Source of the DNA: Acidobacteria bacterium CG_4_9_14_3_um_filter_49_7
Lineage (GTDB): Bacteria > Acidobacteriota > Holophagae > Thermotomaculales > Thermotomaculaceae
DNA length: 15,066 bases
NCBI GenBank assembly: GCA_002789615.1
Contig: PFTO01000108.1
Location: 884-15,949 of the forward strand
Reading direction: 5' to 3'
Positions 7,195 through 14,438 of the stretch are shown in pieces. Under the pieces are notes generated by a model, which did no database searches, had not been told where the DNA came from, and saw only the letters and a program-made list of their open reading frames with translations. Made by a program: the position numbers and the translations under genes. Numbering within the stretch: position 1 is the stretch's first letter; every line of letters starts with the position of its first letter.

Positions 7195-8323
7195 ACGACG
7201 CCAAAACCCCATGGTCCTCTTCGCGGGGCTATTTATGACTTCCATGTTCCTGAACACGATGCCCCCCCTGATGGTTGAATTCCAGCGGGTCTTTGCCATC
7301 TCCATGGGCCAGTCCAGCATCATTCCCTTTGCTCACTCTATGGGGACCATTCTGGCCAATGTCGCAGCGGCATTGGTGTTGTCAAGAATCGGAACTCGTA
7401 AGAGTACAGCGATTGCTGTGATCGCAGGAGCAGTAGGGCTCACATTTGCCGCCACAAGCCATTCCCTTGCAGGTTTGACGACGGGTATTTTCTTCATCGC
7501 AGTGGCATTTGCCGTCACCATCACCACGTTTTCAGTCATCTATGCTCATTTCCCCGTAACAAAGCAGAATTTCTCCATGTTTCACTCCTTTTTCGGCATG
7601 GGTGGACTGGCCGCACCGGTTTTTGTAAAGTTTTATCTGGGCCGAAACTACTCCTACCGCTACGTATATTTAACCTACCTCGTTTTGATCATTCTATTTG
7701 GTCTCACCATTGCCTTTCGTCCTGTGTCGGATTATCAGTCCGACGATTCCCCCTTCCACGGGGTAAAAAAAGTGATGAAAAGCCGCTACCTCATTGTCAT
7801 TACCCTTCTTGCTCTATACTCCGTATCCGAAATGGCTGTCGTGGTGTGGGCGGGCAACTTCTTTAAATCCTCCTTCGGCTTCACCGTTGAAACATCTGCT
7901 GTGATGCTGTCCGCCTTCTGGATTCTCTTTACCCTCGGTCGTTTTTTCGGTGACAGACAGATTCGCAAATTCACGCCGCAAATCAACGCCCGGACCATGA
8001 GCCTTGCATCCCTCGCTCTTTTTTCTATCTTTATTTTCAGCCCGGTAACATGGTCAGTAAGTGCCTTTCTGCTGGGCGCTCTTTTCATGGCCACTATCTT
8101 TCCGTCCATTCATTTTCTCCTGAACCGGATTGCCCCGGATGATGTACGGGCCCCTTTGAATGCCATACTCTTTCTCGCTGTGAGCACATTTGGAATGATC
8201 GGTGTACCCTTTGTCGGCATTGTTGGGGAAATAAATATCCGCCTGGGCATGTCAATGATGCTGATTCCCTTTTCCCTGATGGTAACCGTTCTTCCCTTCC
8301 TGTGGAAAGGGGAAAAGATATGA
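7187..8323 (+). CDS. Major facilitator superfamily (MFS) transporter
   Basis: A 378-residue, very hydrophobic protein with two blocks of about six helices and a polar loop around residues 180-200 (VSDYQSDDSPFHGVKK), the usual MFS division. The N-terminal half has a short loop with LSRIGTRKS after helix 2, in the place of the MFS motif A, and the second half has TLGRFFGDRQI at the equivalent place. The size is at the lower end for 12-helix MFS proteins, and no extra domain is present. It starts within the end of the AGZA-like permease gene (8-nt overlap) behind GGGAAG, so both are probably made together. The substrate is not recognisable; sharing an operon with a nucleobase-type permease may mean a related or counter-transported compound (inference). 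Confidence 0.88.
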   Translation: MPERRQNPMVLFAGLFMTSMFLNTMPPLMVEFQRVFAISMGQSSIIPFAHSMGTILANVAAALVLSRIGTRKSTAIAVIAGAVGLTFAATSHSLAGLTTGIFFIAVAFAVTITTFSVIYAHFPVTKQNFSMFHSFFGMGGLAAPVFVKFYLGRNYSYRYVYLTYLVLIILFGLTIAFRPVSDYQSDDSPFHGVKKVMKSRYLIVITLLALYSVSEMAVVVWAGNFFKSSFGFTVETSAVMLSAFWILFTLGRFFGDRQIRKFTPQINARTMSLASLALFSIFIFSPVTWSVSAFLLGALFMATIFPSIHFLLNRIAPDDVRAPLNAILFLAVSTFGMIGVPFVGIVGEINIRLGMSMMLIPFSLMVTVLPFLWKGEKI

Positions 8324-8345
8324 GAAATCAATCATGGAGGTCCAT

Positions 8346-8603
8346 ATGAGTGAAAGCAAACCAAACCTTGAAGAATTTGAAAAACTGAAAGAACAACCTG
8401 TCATTCTGTTTCACGGGTTTTCAGGTGAACAGCTCAACAATCTTATCGATACGCTGAAACATTCCCCTTCATTTTCCGGCAACATCATCATGGCCACGAC
8501 AACTCCCACATCCGTTCAGTGGTGCATAAAAGATCTGCTCCTCGAGCTCTCAGAAGAGCGCGCGGCTCTGAAGGAACTGAACCAGAAAAAGAAATCAGAA
8601 TGA
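8346..8603 (+). CDS. Small DUF3783-like protein
   Basis: An 85-residue soluble protein. Its pattern of PVILFHGFSGEQLNNLIDTL, then NIIMATTTPTSVQWCIKDLL and a charged LLELSEERAAL tail resembles the DUF3783 family, whose function is unknown. The start at 8346 is preferred over the in-frame ATG at 8334, because the GGAGG at 8336-8340 overlaps that upstream ATG and sits 5 nt before 8346. It follows the MFS gene by 22 nt and is the last gene of this operon. No terminator is visible after it. The gap 8604-8699 holds only the promoter-like site of the efflux operon. Confidence 0.75.
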   Translation: MSESKPNLEEFEKLKEQPVILFHGFSGEQLNNLIDTLKHSPSFSGNIIMATTTPTSVQWCIKDLLLELSEERAALKELNQKKKSE

Positions 8604-8663
8604 GTCATCATAAAATTTGCGTGTACTCCTGCAGTCGAGGGAAACTATTCAAACTGCTCCCCG

Positions 8664-8669
8664 TATAAT
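8664..8669 (+). promoter_or_regulatory. -10 element before the efflux operon
   Basis: A perfect TATAAT lies 30 nt before the TTG start of the adaptor gene. No good -35 hexamer stands 16-18 nt upstream (GAAACT or similar), so if used it may need an activator. The layout after the -10 (AT-rich leader, then CCGGAGG, then start) resembles that of the marC-like gene. Confidence 0.4.
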
Positions 8670-8699
8670 TTATCGATTTGAAAATTCCGGAGGGAGCCA

Positions 8700-9746
8700 T
8701 TGAAAAAAACTGTTATTCTATTAGTTGTCGCAATTACAGCCCTATCCATTTCCTGTTCAGTTAGCGGCAGGGGTGGGACCAAAGACAAGGGGAAAGACAA
8801 GAAAGAAATTGTTGTCCCCGTCCAGGTAGAAGTCCTGGAAAAGGGGCCAATTTCATCCTTTATTCTGTCATCCGGTACGGTTGAAGCAGAAATGAGTGTG
8901 GACATAGTGGCGGAAACTACCGGTGTGGTAGAAAAGCTTAACGTGGAAGAAGGAGACAGCGTTAAAAAGGGTCAGATCCTCGCTGTTGTAAATTTTGAAG
9001 AATTGAAACTCAGTAAAGACAAGGCTGAAGTTGCCCTGAAAGAAGCGGAGAACACATTCAAACGCACGAAAAACATGTTTGACCGCCAACTGGTCAGTCA
9101 GGAAGACTACGACAACGCCAGATTCAACTACAATCAGAAGAAACTCGATTTTGACAATGCGAAAGTTAAGTATGACAAAAGTATGATCAAGGCTCCGTTT
9201 GACGGGGTCGTTACTGAGCGTTTCATCACGGCTGGCCAATTCCTTCCCATGAACCAGAAAGCGTTTTCCCTTGTAAACCGGGACCTGCTGAAGGTAAATG
9301 TGTTTATCCCGGAAGAACGGGTCAGGGAATTAAAAGTGGGGATGTCTGCAAACCTGGTCAGTGAAGCCGCCAAGCAAACCTTCAAGGGCAGCGTAAAACG
9401 GGTTTCCCACATCGTGGATCCATCCACCGGTACTGTCAAAGTAACTGTTTATGTAAAACATGACCCGAATATTCGACCCGGCATGTTTGTGAAAGTCCGC
9501 CTTCTTACCGATACAATTTCCGATGCACTGTTGGTTCCCAAAAAGGCTGTCGTCTATCTGAACGACAGGCGGTATATTTTTCTTTACGATGCGAAGACGA
9601 AAGAAGCAAAGCAAGTGGAACTAAAGATCGGATATCAGGATGAGATACAATTCCAGTCCCTGAATAAGGATCTGAAAGTGGGCGACCAGATTATTGTGGC
9701 GGGTCAAAACGGCCTTAAGGATGGCGCAAAGGTCAGGTTGGGTTAA
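8700..9746 (+). CDS. RND efflux periplasmic adaptor (membrane fusion protein)
   Basis: A 348-residue adaptor linking an inner-membrane RND pump to an outer-membrane channel. The N-terminus is a signal segment ending SISC with Cys at 19. The cysteine suggests a lipoprotein, although the lipobox is imperfect (Leu at -4 rather than -3). The lipoyl half-motifs VAETTGVVEKLNVEEGDSV (70-88) and MIKAPFDGVVTERFITAG (162-179) bracket an alpha-helical hairpin (~100-160). A beta-barrel domain (~195-270, with GTVKVTVYV) and a membrane-proximal domain with VGDQIIVAGQNGLKDGAKV follow. Order and size are normal for HlyD/AcrA-type adaptors. The start is TTG, supported by GGAGG at 8689-8693 and the signal peptide. 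The pump gene begins 1 nt after the stop codon. Confidence 0.93.
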   Translation: MKKTVILLVVAITALSISCSVSGRGGTKDKGKDKKEIVVPVQVEVLEKGPISSFILSSGTVEAEMSVDIVAETTGVVEKLNVEEGDSVKKGQILAVVNFEELKLSKDKAEVALKEAENTFKRTKNMFDRQLVSQEDYDNARFNYNQKKLDFDNAKVKYDKSMIKAPFDGVVTERFITAGQFLPMNQKAFSLVNRDLLKVNVFIPEERVRELKVGMSANLVSEAAKQTFKGSVKRVSHIVDPSTGTVKVTVYVKHDPNIRPGMFVKVRLLTDTISDALLVPKKAVVYLNDRRYIFLYDAKTKEAKQVELKIGYQDEIQFQSLNKDLKVGDQIIVAGQNGLKDGAKVRLG

Positions 9747-9747
9747 T

Positions 9748-12700
9748 ATGGCAGACCACTCCGTATTCGGGATTACGGTCCGTCGGCCAGTGGCGATCTT
9801 CATGATCGTCATTGCTATTGTGGTCTTTGGCTATGTCTCGTACAAGAGATTAGCATTGAATCTTATGCCGGACATCAGCTACCCCACAATCACCGTTCGG
9901 ACCGAGTTTGAAGGAGCAGCACCCGAGGAAGTAGAAAACAACGTTTCCCGCAGGGTGGAACAGGCTCTGGCCATTGTCAACAACCTATCCACCATCAGCT
10001 CCATTTCCAGGTCCGACATGTCCGATGTCATCCTGGAGTTCCGCTGGGGTACCGACATCAACACAGCCATTCAGGACATTCGAGAAAAGCTGGATCAGGT
10101 TTTTCTGCCAAAAGAAGCGGGGAAACCCGTCATCCTTCGATATGATCCGACTCTGGACCCCATCCTCACCTTCGGGTTGACTTCGAAGAAAGAAAGTCTG
10201 ATGTATCTTCGAAATTTTTCGGAAGATAATATTAAGATCCGTCTGGATAAGATTCAGGGAGTTGCCGCAGTCAAAATCCGGGGAGGACTTGAAGAAGAAT
10301 TTCATGTGGACATCAATCCGTCCAAATTGACCGGTCTGAACATGGACATTGACACGGTCAATAACCGACTGGCCAGTGAAAACGTCAACCTTGCCGGTGG
10401 GAAACTGAAAGAAGGCGCCACGGAATATATCGTCAGAACTGTCAACCAGTTCCGGAATATCGACGAAATCCGTAACCTTATTATTGGAACCACAAATGGA
10501 GTTGAGATCCGGATCAAGGATATCGGTCAGGTTACCCGATCTTTCAAAGACAGAGAAGTGATCACCCGGATCAATGGCAGAGAATGCGTCATCCTGGAGA
10601 TTTACAAAGAAGCGGATGCCAACATCGTGGAAGTCGCCAAGCGAGTCAACTTCCAGATGCTCACGACAACGGGGAAAACCGTTCGCACATCTTTGCCGGA
10701 ACACATGAAGGTTGATCTGCTCTCCGACCAATCCGTATTTATTGAAAATGCTCTGAATGAAGTAAAAGACAACGCCCTGGTAGGCGCCCTACTGGCAATT
10801 CTCGTACTGTTTCTTTTCCTCAAAAACATTAAATCTACACTCATCGTTTCCGTTACCATCCCGCTGTCCATTGTCACCACCTTCGCGTTCATGAAATTCT
10901 TCAACGTCTCATTGAACATTATGTCTCTTGGGGGCATTGCCCTTGGGGTCGGTATGCTTGTGGACAACGCGATTGTTGTCCTTGAAAGCATCTTCCGATG
11001 TCAGGAAGAAGGGGATGAAATCGCAGACGCAGCCGTTCGTGGTACTTCTGAAGTGGGTACGGCTGTTGTTGCTTCCACATTAACTACCATTGCCGTGTTC
11101 TTCCCTATTGTCTTTGTGGAAGGTATTGCCGGACAGATTTTCAAAGACATGGCCCTGTCCGTCGTCTTTGCACTGATCGCATCGCTGATGTTCGCACTGT
11201 TTTTCATTCCAATGCTGGCATCCAGAAGGGTTAATCCTGGAAAATCAACTGGATTCAAACTGGGTTCTTCCCTTCTTCATTTCCAGTCTTTCAGCGGATT
11301 CATCAGACCCCTGCCGCGCAACGGGTTGTTAAAACCAATCGCAGCTCTGTTTCGCGTGATCCGACTTCTATTCTATTTCCCCTTGGAGGTAATGGCGAAA
11401 ATTTTCGTATTGGCCTACCTGTTTTTTCTGGGGATTGTCTGGATCAGCCGAATTATCTGGACTGCACTGGACCGATTCTTTCTAAACAGAGTACTAACCA
11501 CTTTTAACAATGGCTTCAACTGGGTTCAAAACGATTGGTACCCAAAAGCACTGAAAGTTGTGCTTGGGAACAAATTGCTTTCCGTTATTCTGATTCTGAT
11601 AGCCTTTGCAATCACATTCTTCTCATTTCGCGGGCTGGACGCCGAATTGATTCCGGTCATGCACCAGGGGCAATTTACCGTTATTGTAAATTTTCCCGTG
11701 GGCACGCCCATTGAAAAAACAGACTCTCTTCTCATGCCCTATGAATCCAAACTATCGGAAATCAAAACCATTCGCACGTACTTCACCCGCATCGGAGTGG
11801 AAAAAGATTCCTATGCGAAAGCGGACGAAGGCGAATTTTCCGCAAGAATCGGAGTGATCCTCAAACCTTCAGACGATATTCTCAAAACTGAACAGGACAC
11901 AATTTCCAAAATCCGGGACATTTTCAGCAACATACCAGATGCTGAAATGAGAGTAGAATACCCCACCCTGTTCACATTCAAGGCACCGGTTGAGGTTGAA
12001 GTTCATGGATACAATCTCCAGAAATTAAAACAATACTCCATGCTCGCTCTGGAGAAGATGAAAGAGATTCCGGATCTGAAGGATGTGGAATTGAACATCC
12101 GCACCGGAAACCCGGAAACTCAGATCGTCTTTGACCGGGATAAACTGGCTCGGCTGAATCTGAATATCGTAAAGGTGGCAGACCTTGTTCGGAACCAGTT
12201 GCTGGGCTATGTCCCAACCAAGTTTATCCGGGGTGACAAACGCATCGATATTCGGGTGAAATTGAAAAACAACACGAAAAAGACTCTGGAGGACCTGAAG
12301 AACATCATCGTAAACCCTGGCCAGAAACCCGCTGTTCAACTCTCCGCCGTGGCGACATTCAACATCGTTGAAGGGCCCAGCGAAATCCGTCGCGTGGATC
12401 AGCAACGGGTGGGCCTTATCTCCGCAAATATAACCGGCCTTGGTCTGAAAGCCCTTTCAAAACAAATTCAGGAAAAGCTCTCCAAAATCCCCCATCTATC
12501 AGACATTGAATACGTGATCTCCGGTCAGAACCAGGAAATGGAAAAGTCCTCCAAGTCTCTCCTTTACGCGCTGCTGCTTTCGATATTCCTGGTGTACATT
12601 GTTATGGCATCGCAGTTTGAATCTCTCCTTCATCCCTTTGTTATCATGTTTTCGATACCTCTGGCATTGTTTGGTGTGGGTATTACCTTGTACACACTGC

Positions 12701-13083
12701 ATATCCCCATGTCGGTCATCGTATTCATCGGCCTGATGATGCTTGCCGGTATTGTGGTCAACAATGCCATTGTACTCATTGACTACATTAACCTATTAAG
12801 AAAAAGGGGAATGGAAATCAGAGAAGCTATCATCCTTGCCGGAAAAGTGCGGCTTCGCCCCATTATCATGACAACCCTGACCACTGTCCTTGGGCTGCTT
12901 CCTCTGGCTATGGGTCTTGGAGAAGGCGCGGAAATTCGCCAGCCCATGGCAATTACTGTAATTGCCGGATTGATCTTTTCCACCGTCCTGACTCTCATGG
13001 TCATCCCCACTCTCTACGAGTTGGCAGAGACCCTGAAGACAAAACTTACCGGTGAGAATGGTTCCAGAGAGAACCAAACGTGA
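9748..13083 (+). CDS. RND-family efflux pump (HAE1-like) with enlarged central linker
   Basis: A 1111-residue inner-membrane proton-driven exporter; AcrB-type pumps are ~1030-1050. The N-terminus (FGITVRRPVAIFMI, then LNLMPDISYPTITVRTEFEGAAPEEVE) is typical. TM4 carries GVGMLVDNAIVVLES with D406, and N407 at the place of AcrB D408. TM10 has MLAGIVVNNAIVLIDYIN, with Asn where AcrB has Lys940. Both changes occur in many pumps of this kind. Between TM6 (~470-491) and TM7 (starting ~607) lie ~115 residues instead of ~40, with extra hydrophobic stretches at ~534-545 and ~549-571. The start at ATG 9748 is chosen because it lies 1 nt after the adaptor stop and directly precedes the conserved N-terminus; an in-frame GTG at 9694 lies inside the adaptor gene. 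The substrate is unknown, and a TolC-type partner must be elsewhere. Confidence 0.94.
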   Translation: MADHSVFGITVRRPVAIFMIVIAIVVFGYVSYKRLALNLMPDISYPTITVRTEFEGAAPEEVENNVSRRVEQALAIVNNLSTISSISRSDMSDVILEFRWGTDINTAIQDIREKLDQVFLPKEAGKPVILRYDPTLDPILTFGLTSKKESLMYLRNFSEDNIKIRLDKIQGVAAVKIRGGLEEEFHVDINPSKLTGLNMDIDTVNNRLASENVNLAGGKLKEGATEYIVRTVNQFRNIDEIRNLIIGTTNGVEIRIKDIGQVTRSFKDREVITRINGRECVILEIYKEADANIVEVAKRVNFQMLTTTGKTVRTSLPEHMKVDLLSDQSVFIENALNEVKDNALVGALLAILVLFLFLKNIKSTLIVSVTIPLSIVTTFAFMKFFNVSLNIMSLGGIALGVGMLVDNAIVVLESIFRCQEEGDEIADAAVRGTSEVGTAVVASTLTTIAVFFPIVFVEGIAGQIFKDMALSVVFALIASLMFALFFIPMLASRRVNPGKSTGFKLGSSLLHFQSFSGFIRPLPRNGLLKPIAALFRVIRLLFYFPLEVMAKIFVLAYLFFLGIVWISRIIWTALDRFFLNRVLTTFNNGFNWVQNDWYPKALKVVLGNKLLSVILILIAFAITFFSFRGLDAELIPVMHQGQFTVIVNFPVGTPIEKTDSLLMPYESKLSEIKTIRTYFTRIGVEKDSYAKADEGEFSARIGVILKPSDDILKTEQDTISKIRDIFSNIPDAEMRVEYPTLFTFKAPVEVEVHGYNLQKLKQYSMLALEKMKEIPDLKDVELNIRTGNPETQIVFDRDKLARLNLNIVKVADLVRNQLLGYVPTKFIRGDKRIDIRVKLKNNTKKTLEDLKNIIVNPGQKPAVQLSAVATFNIVEGPSEIRRVDQQRVGLISANITGLGLKALSKQIQEKLSKIPHLSDIEYVISGQNQEMEKSSKSLLYALLLSIFLVYIVMASQFESLLHPFVIMFSIPLALFGVGITLYTLHIPMSVIVFIGLMMLAGIVVNNAIVLIDYINLLRKRGMEIREAIILAGKVRLRPIIMTTLTTVLGLLPLAMGLGEGAEIRQPMAITVIAGLIFSTVLTLMVIPTLYELAETLKTKLTGENGSRENQT

Positions 13084-13134
13084 CGCAGAGGGACATTTAA
13101 CTACAATACGCAAGAAGTTAGAAAATCATGAAAT

Positions 13135-13162
13135 AGAAAGGGAGGACATGTCCTCCCTTTCT
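13135..13162. terminator. Perfect 28-bp palindrome, probable terminator after the efflux operon
   Basis: The arms AGAAAGGGAGGACA and TGTCCTCCCTTTCT are exact reverse complements with no spacer. As RNA this gives a GC-rich GGGAGGAC stem, and TTTCT follows within the 3' arm. The T tract is interrupted, so termination may be moderate. The A-rich left arm would let it work from either strand. It lies 51 nt after the pump stop codon. The rest of the gap 13084-13241 contains only the promoter at 13207. Confidence 0.65.
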
Positions 13163-13206
13163 CTGTGTTCTTTCTGCAAAAGAGCATTCCCCGCAGATTC
13201 CTTCAC

Positions 13207-13235
13207 TTGCCAATTCCTGTAATTCATTCTATGAT
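13207..13235 (+). promoter_or_regulatory. Sigma70-type promoter of the NtrB-like/NtrC-like pair
   Basis: TTGCCA (13207-13212; 5 of 6), a 17-nt spacer and TATGAT (13230-13235; 5 of 6). Counting the last -10 base as position -7, transcription is predicted to begin at 13242, the A of the kinase ATG. It comes 44 nt after the palindrome terminator. Confidence 0.65.
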
Positions 13236-13241
13236 AGCAAT

Positions 13242-14438
13242 ATGGATGGATTTAACTTGAAAGTCATTGTGGCATGGGGTTTCTTTTTTGCTTTTGTCAT
13301 CATATCTGTTTACATTATTGTAATCAAGAAGCTCAAGCGGGTGGTACGTGGAGAGGAAGAACGGGAGGCACCCGATTTTGTCCTCGAAAATATTCGGCAT
13401 ACCCTGGACCAGCGCAAAGCGATCTTCCACGAGCTGGAAGTACAGGAAAAACTGAATGAGATCATACTGAACAATCTCTCCATCGGGGTGGCTGTTTTTG
13501 ACAAATTTAAAATTTTCAAGTCCGCCAACCCCATGTTTCTGAAGCTGTTCAATCTTTCACAGGAGAGCGTGAATCAGTCCATAGTCCAGTTCCAGGATGG
13601 GAGCCCCGAGCTCCTCCAGTTTGTACGGCAACTCAAGGACACCGGAGACGGGAAAGGTCAGATTGACAACACCTCAATCCAGGGGAGAATTGTAAAATTG
13701 CAGGCAAGGCCCGTCAGTGAACTTCTGGGTGGAAAAGGCGGGTACCTTGTGCTGGCTGAAGACATCACAGAAATTGAAGCTGCAAAAAGTCAACTGGAGC
13801 TGAAAAAGCGGCTGGAAATAATCGGAGAAATGTCTGCGGGACTCGCCCACGAATTTCGCAATGCCCTCTCTACCCTTAAGGGGTACGCCCAGATGATCGA
13901 AAATGAATCCCCCCCGTCCATTATTGCCCAGCACAATACTCAAATTCTCTCGGAAGTGGAAGAAATCAACAACGTGGTTAACCAGTTTCTCCTCTATGCC
14001 AAACCACTTCAACTGAATCTGCAGATCGTTTCAGGTGCAACCATTCGTGAGGATATTCTGCTTACCTTTCCAGACTTGCAGAATATTCTTGAAATTACAG
14101 TGATTCCGGATGATATTTCCTTTAAAACTGACAGGACCCTCCTGAAGCAATGTCTCATAAATCTGATTCGAAACAGCCGGGAACATCTTGCAGGCACCGG
14201 CAGGATTCATGTTCATATTGAAAAACTGAAGGGCAGCATTCGGATCGCTGTCCAGGACAACGGCTCGGGTATGGATGCTCAAATCGTGGAACACGCACTC
14301 GTTCCTTTTTACACGACAAGAAAAGACGGCACTGGACTGGGCCTGTCACTCTGCGAAAAAATTGTGTCACGCCTGGGAGGAAGTATCACCATTGAATCGG
14401 CAACAGATGTGGGAACCACGGTGGTACTCACATTATGA
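13242..14438 (+). CDS. NtrB-like PAS sensor histidine kinase
   Basis: A 398-residue kinase with a single N-terminal membrane helix (about 6-28) followed by a basic KKLKRVVR stretch, so the remainder is cytoplasmic. Residues ~64-178 form a PAS domain (LNNLSIGVAVFDKFKIFKSANPMF through GGYLVLAEDITEIEA). The HisKA region has H203 in GLAHEFRNALSTLKGYAQMI, close to the NtrB/ZraS type. The HATPase domain has N311 in INLIRNSREHLAG, the G1 box DNGSGMD (339-345), VPFYTTRKDG and the G2 box GTGLGL (363-368). All motifs are intact. No ribosome binding site precedes ATG 13242. A TTG at 13257 with GGATGGA 6 nt upstream would give a 393-residue alternative that keeps the helix. It overlaps the NtrC-like gene by 4 nt (ATGA), so the two form a two-component pair. 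Confidence 0.93.
   Translation: MDGFNLKVIVAWGFFFAFVIISVYIIVIKKLKRVVRGEEEREAPDFVLENIRHTLDQRKAIFHELEVQEKLNEIILNNLSIGVAVFDKFKIFKSANPMFLKLFNLSQESVNQSIVQFQDGSPELLQFVRQLKDTGDGKGQIDNTSIQGRIVKLQARPVSELLGGKGGYLVLAEDITEIEAAKSQLELKKRLEIIGEMSAGLAHEFRNALSTLKGYAQMIENESPPSIIAQHNTQILSEVEEINNVVNQFLLYAKPLQLNLQIVSGATIREDILLTFPDLQNILEITVIPDDISFKTDRTLLKQCLINLIRNSREHLAGTGRIHVHIEKLKGSIRIAVQDNGSGMDAQIVEHALVPFYTTRKDGTGLGLSLCEKIVSRLGGSITIESATDVGTTVVLTL

Noticed and set aside
9694..9747. Earlier GTG start for the RND pump
   Set aside because: It lies inside the adaptor coding region and adds 18 residues not typical of RND N-termini. ATG 9748 directly precedes the conserved sequence.
9985..10731. 248-codon minus-strand open frame
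   Set aside because: It is antisense to a well-conserved part of the RND pump and shows no domain or start signal of its own.
10963..10968. Asn in place of the second TM4 aspartate as a sign of a dead pump
   Set aside because: VDNAIVV is common in functional HAE1-type pumps. The first Asp (D406) is kept and the rest of the protein is intact.
13084..13241. Sigma54 (GG-N10-GC) promoter for the NtrC-like regulator in the intergenic gaps
   Set aside because: Reading this gap and those at 3466-3603, 4808-5070 and 8604-8699 gave no GG/GC pair at the required spacing with TGGC and TGC context.
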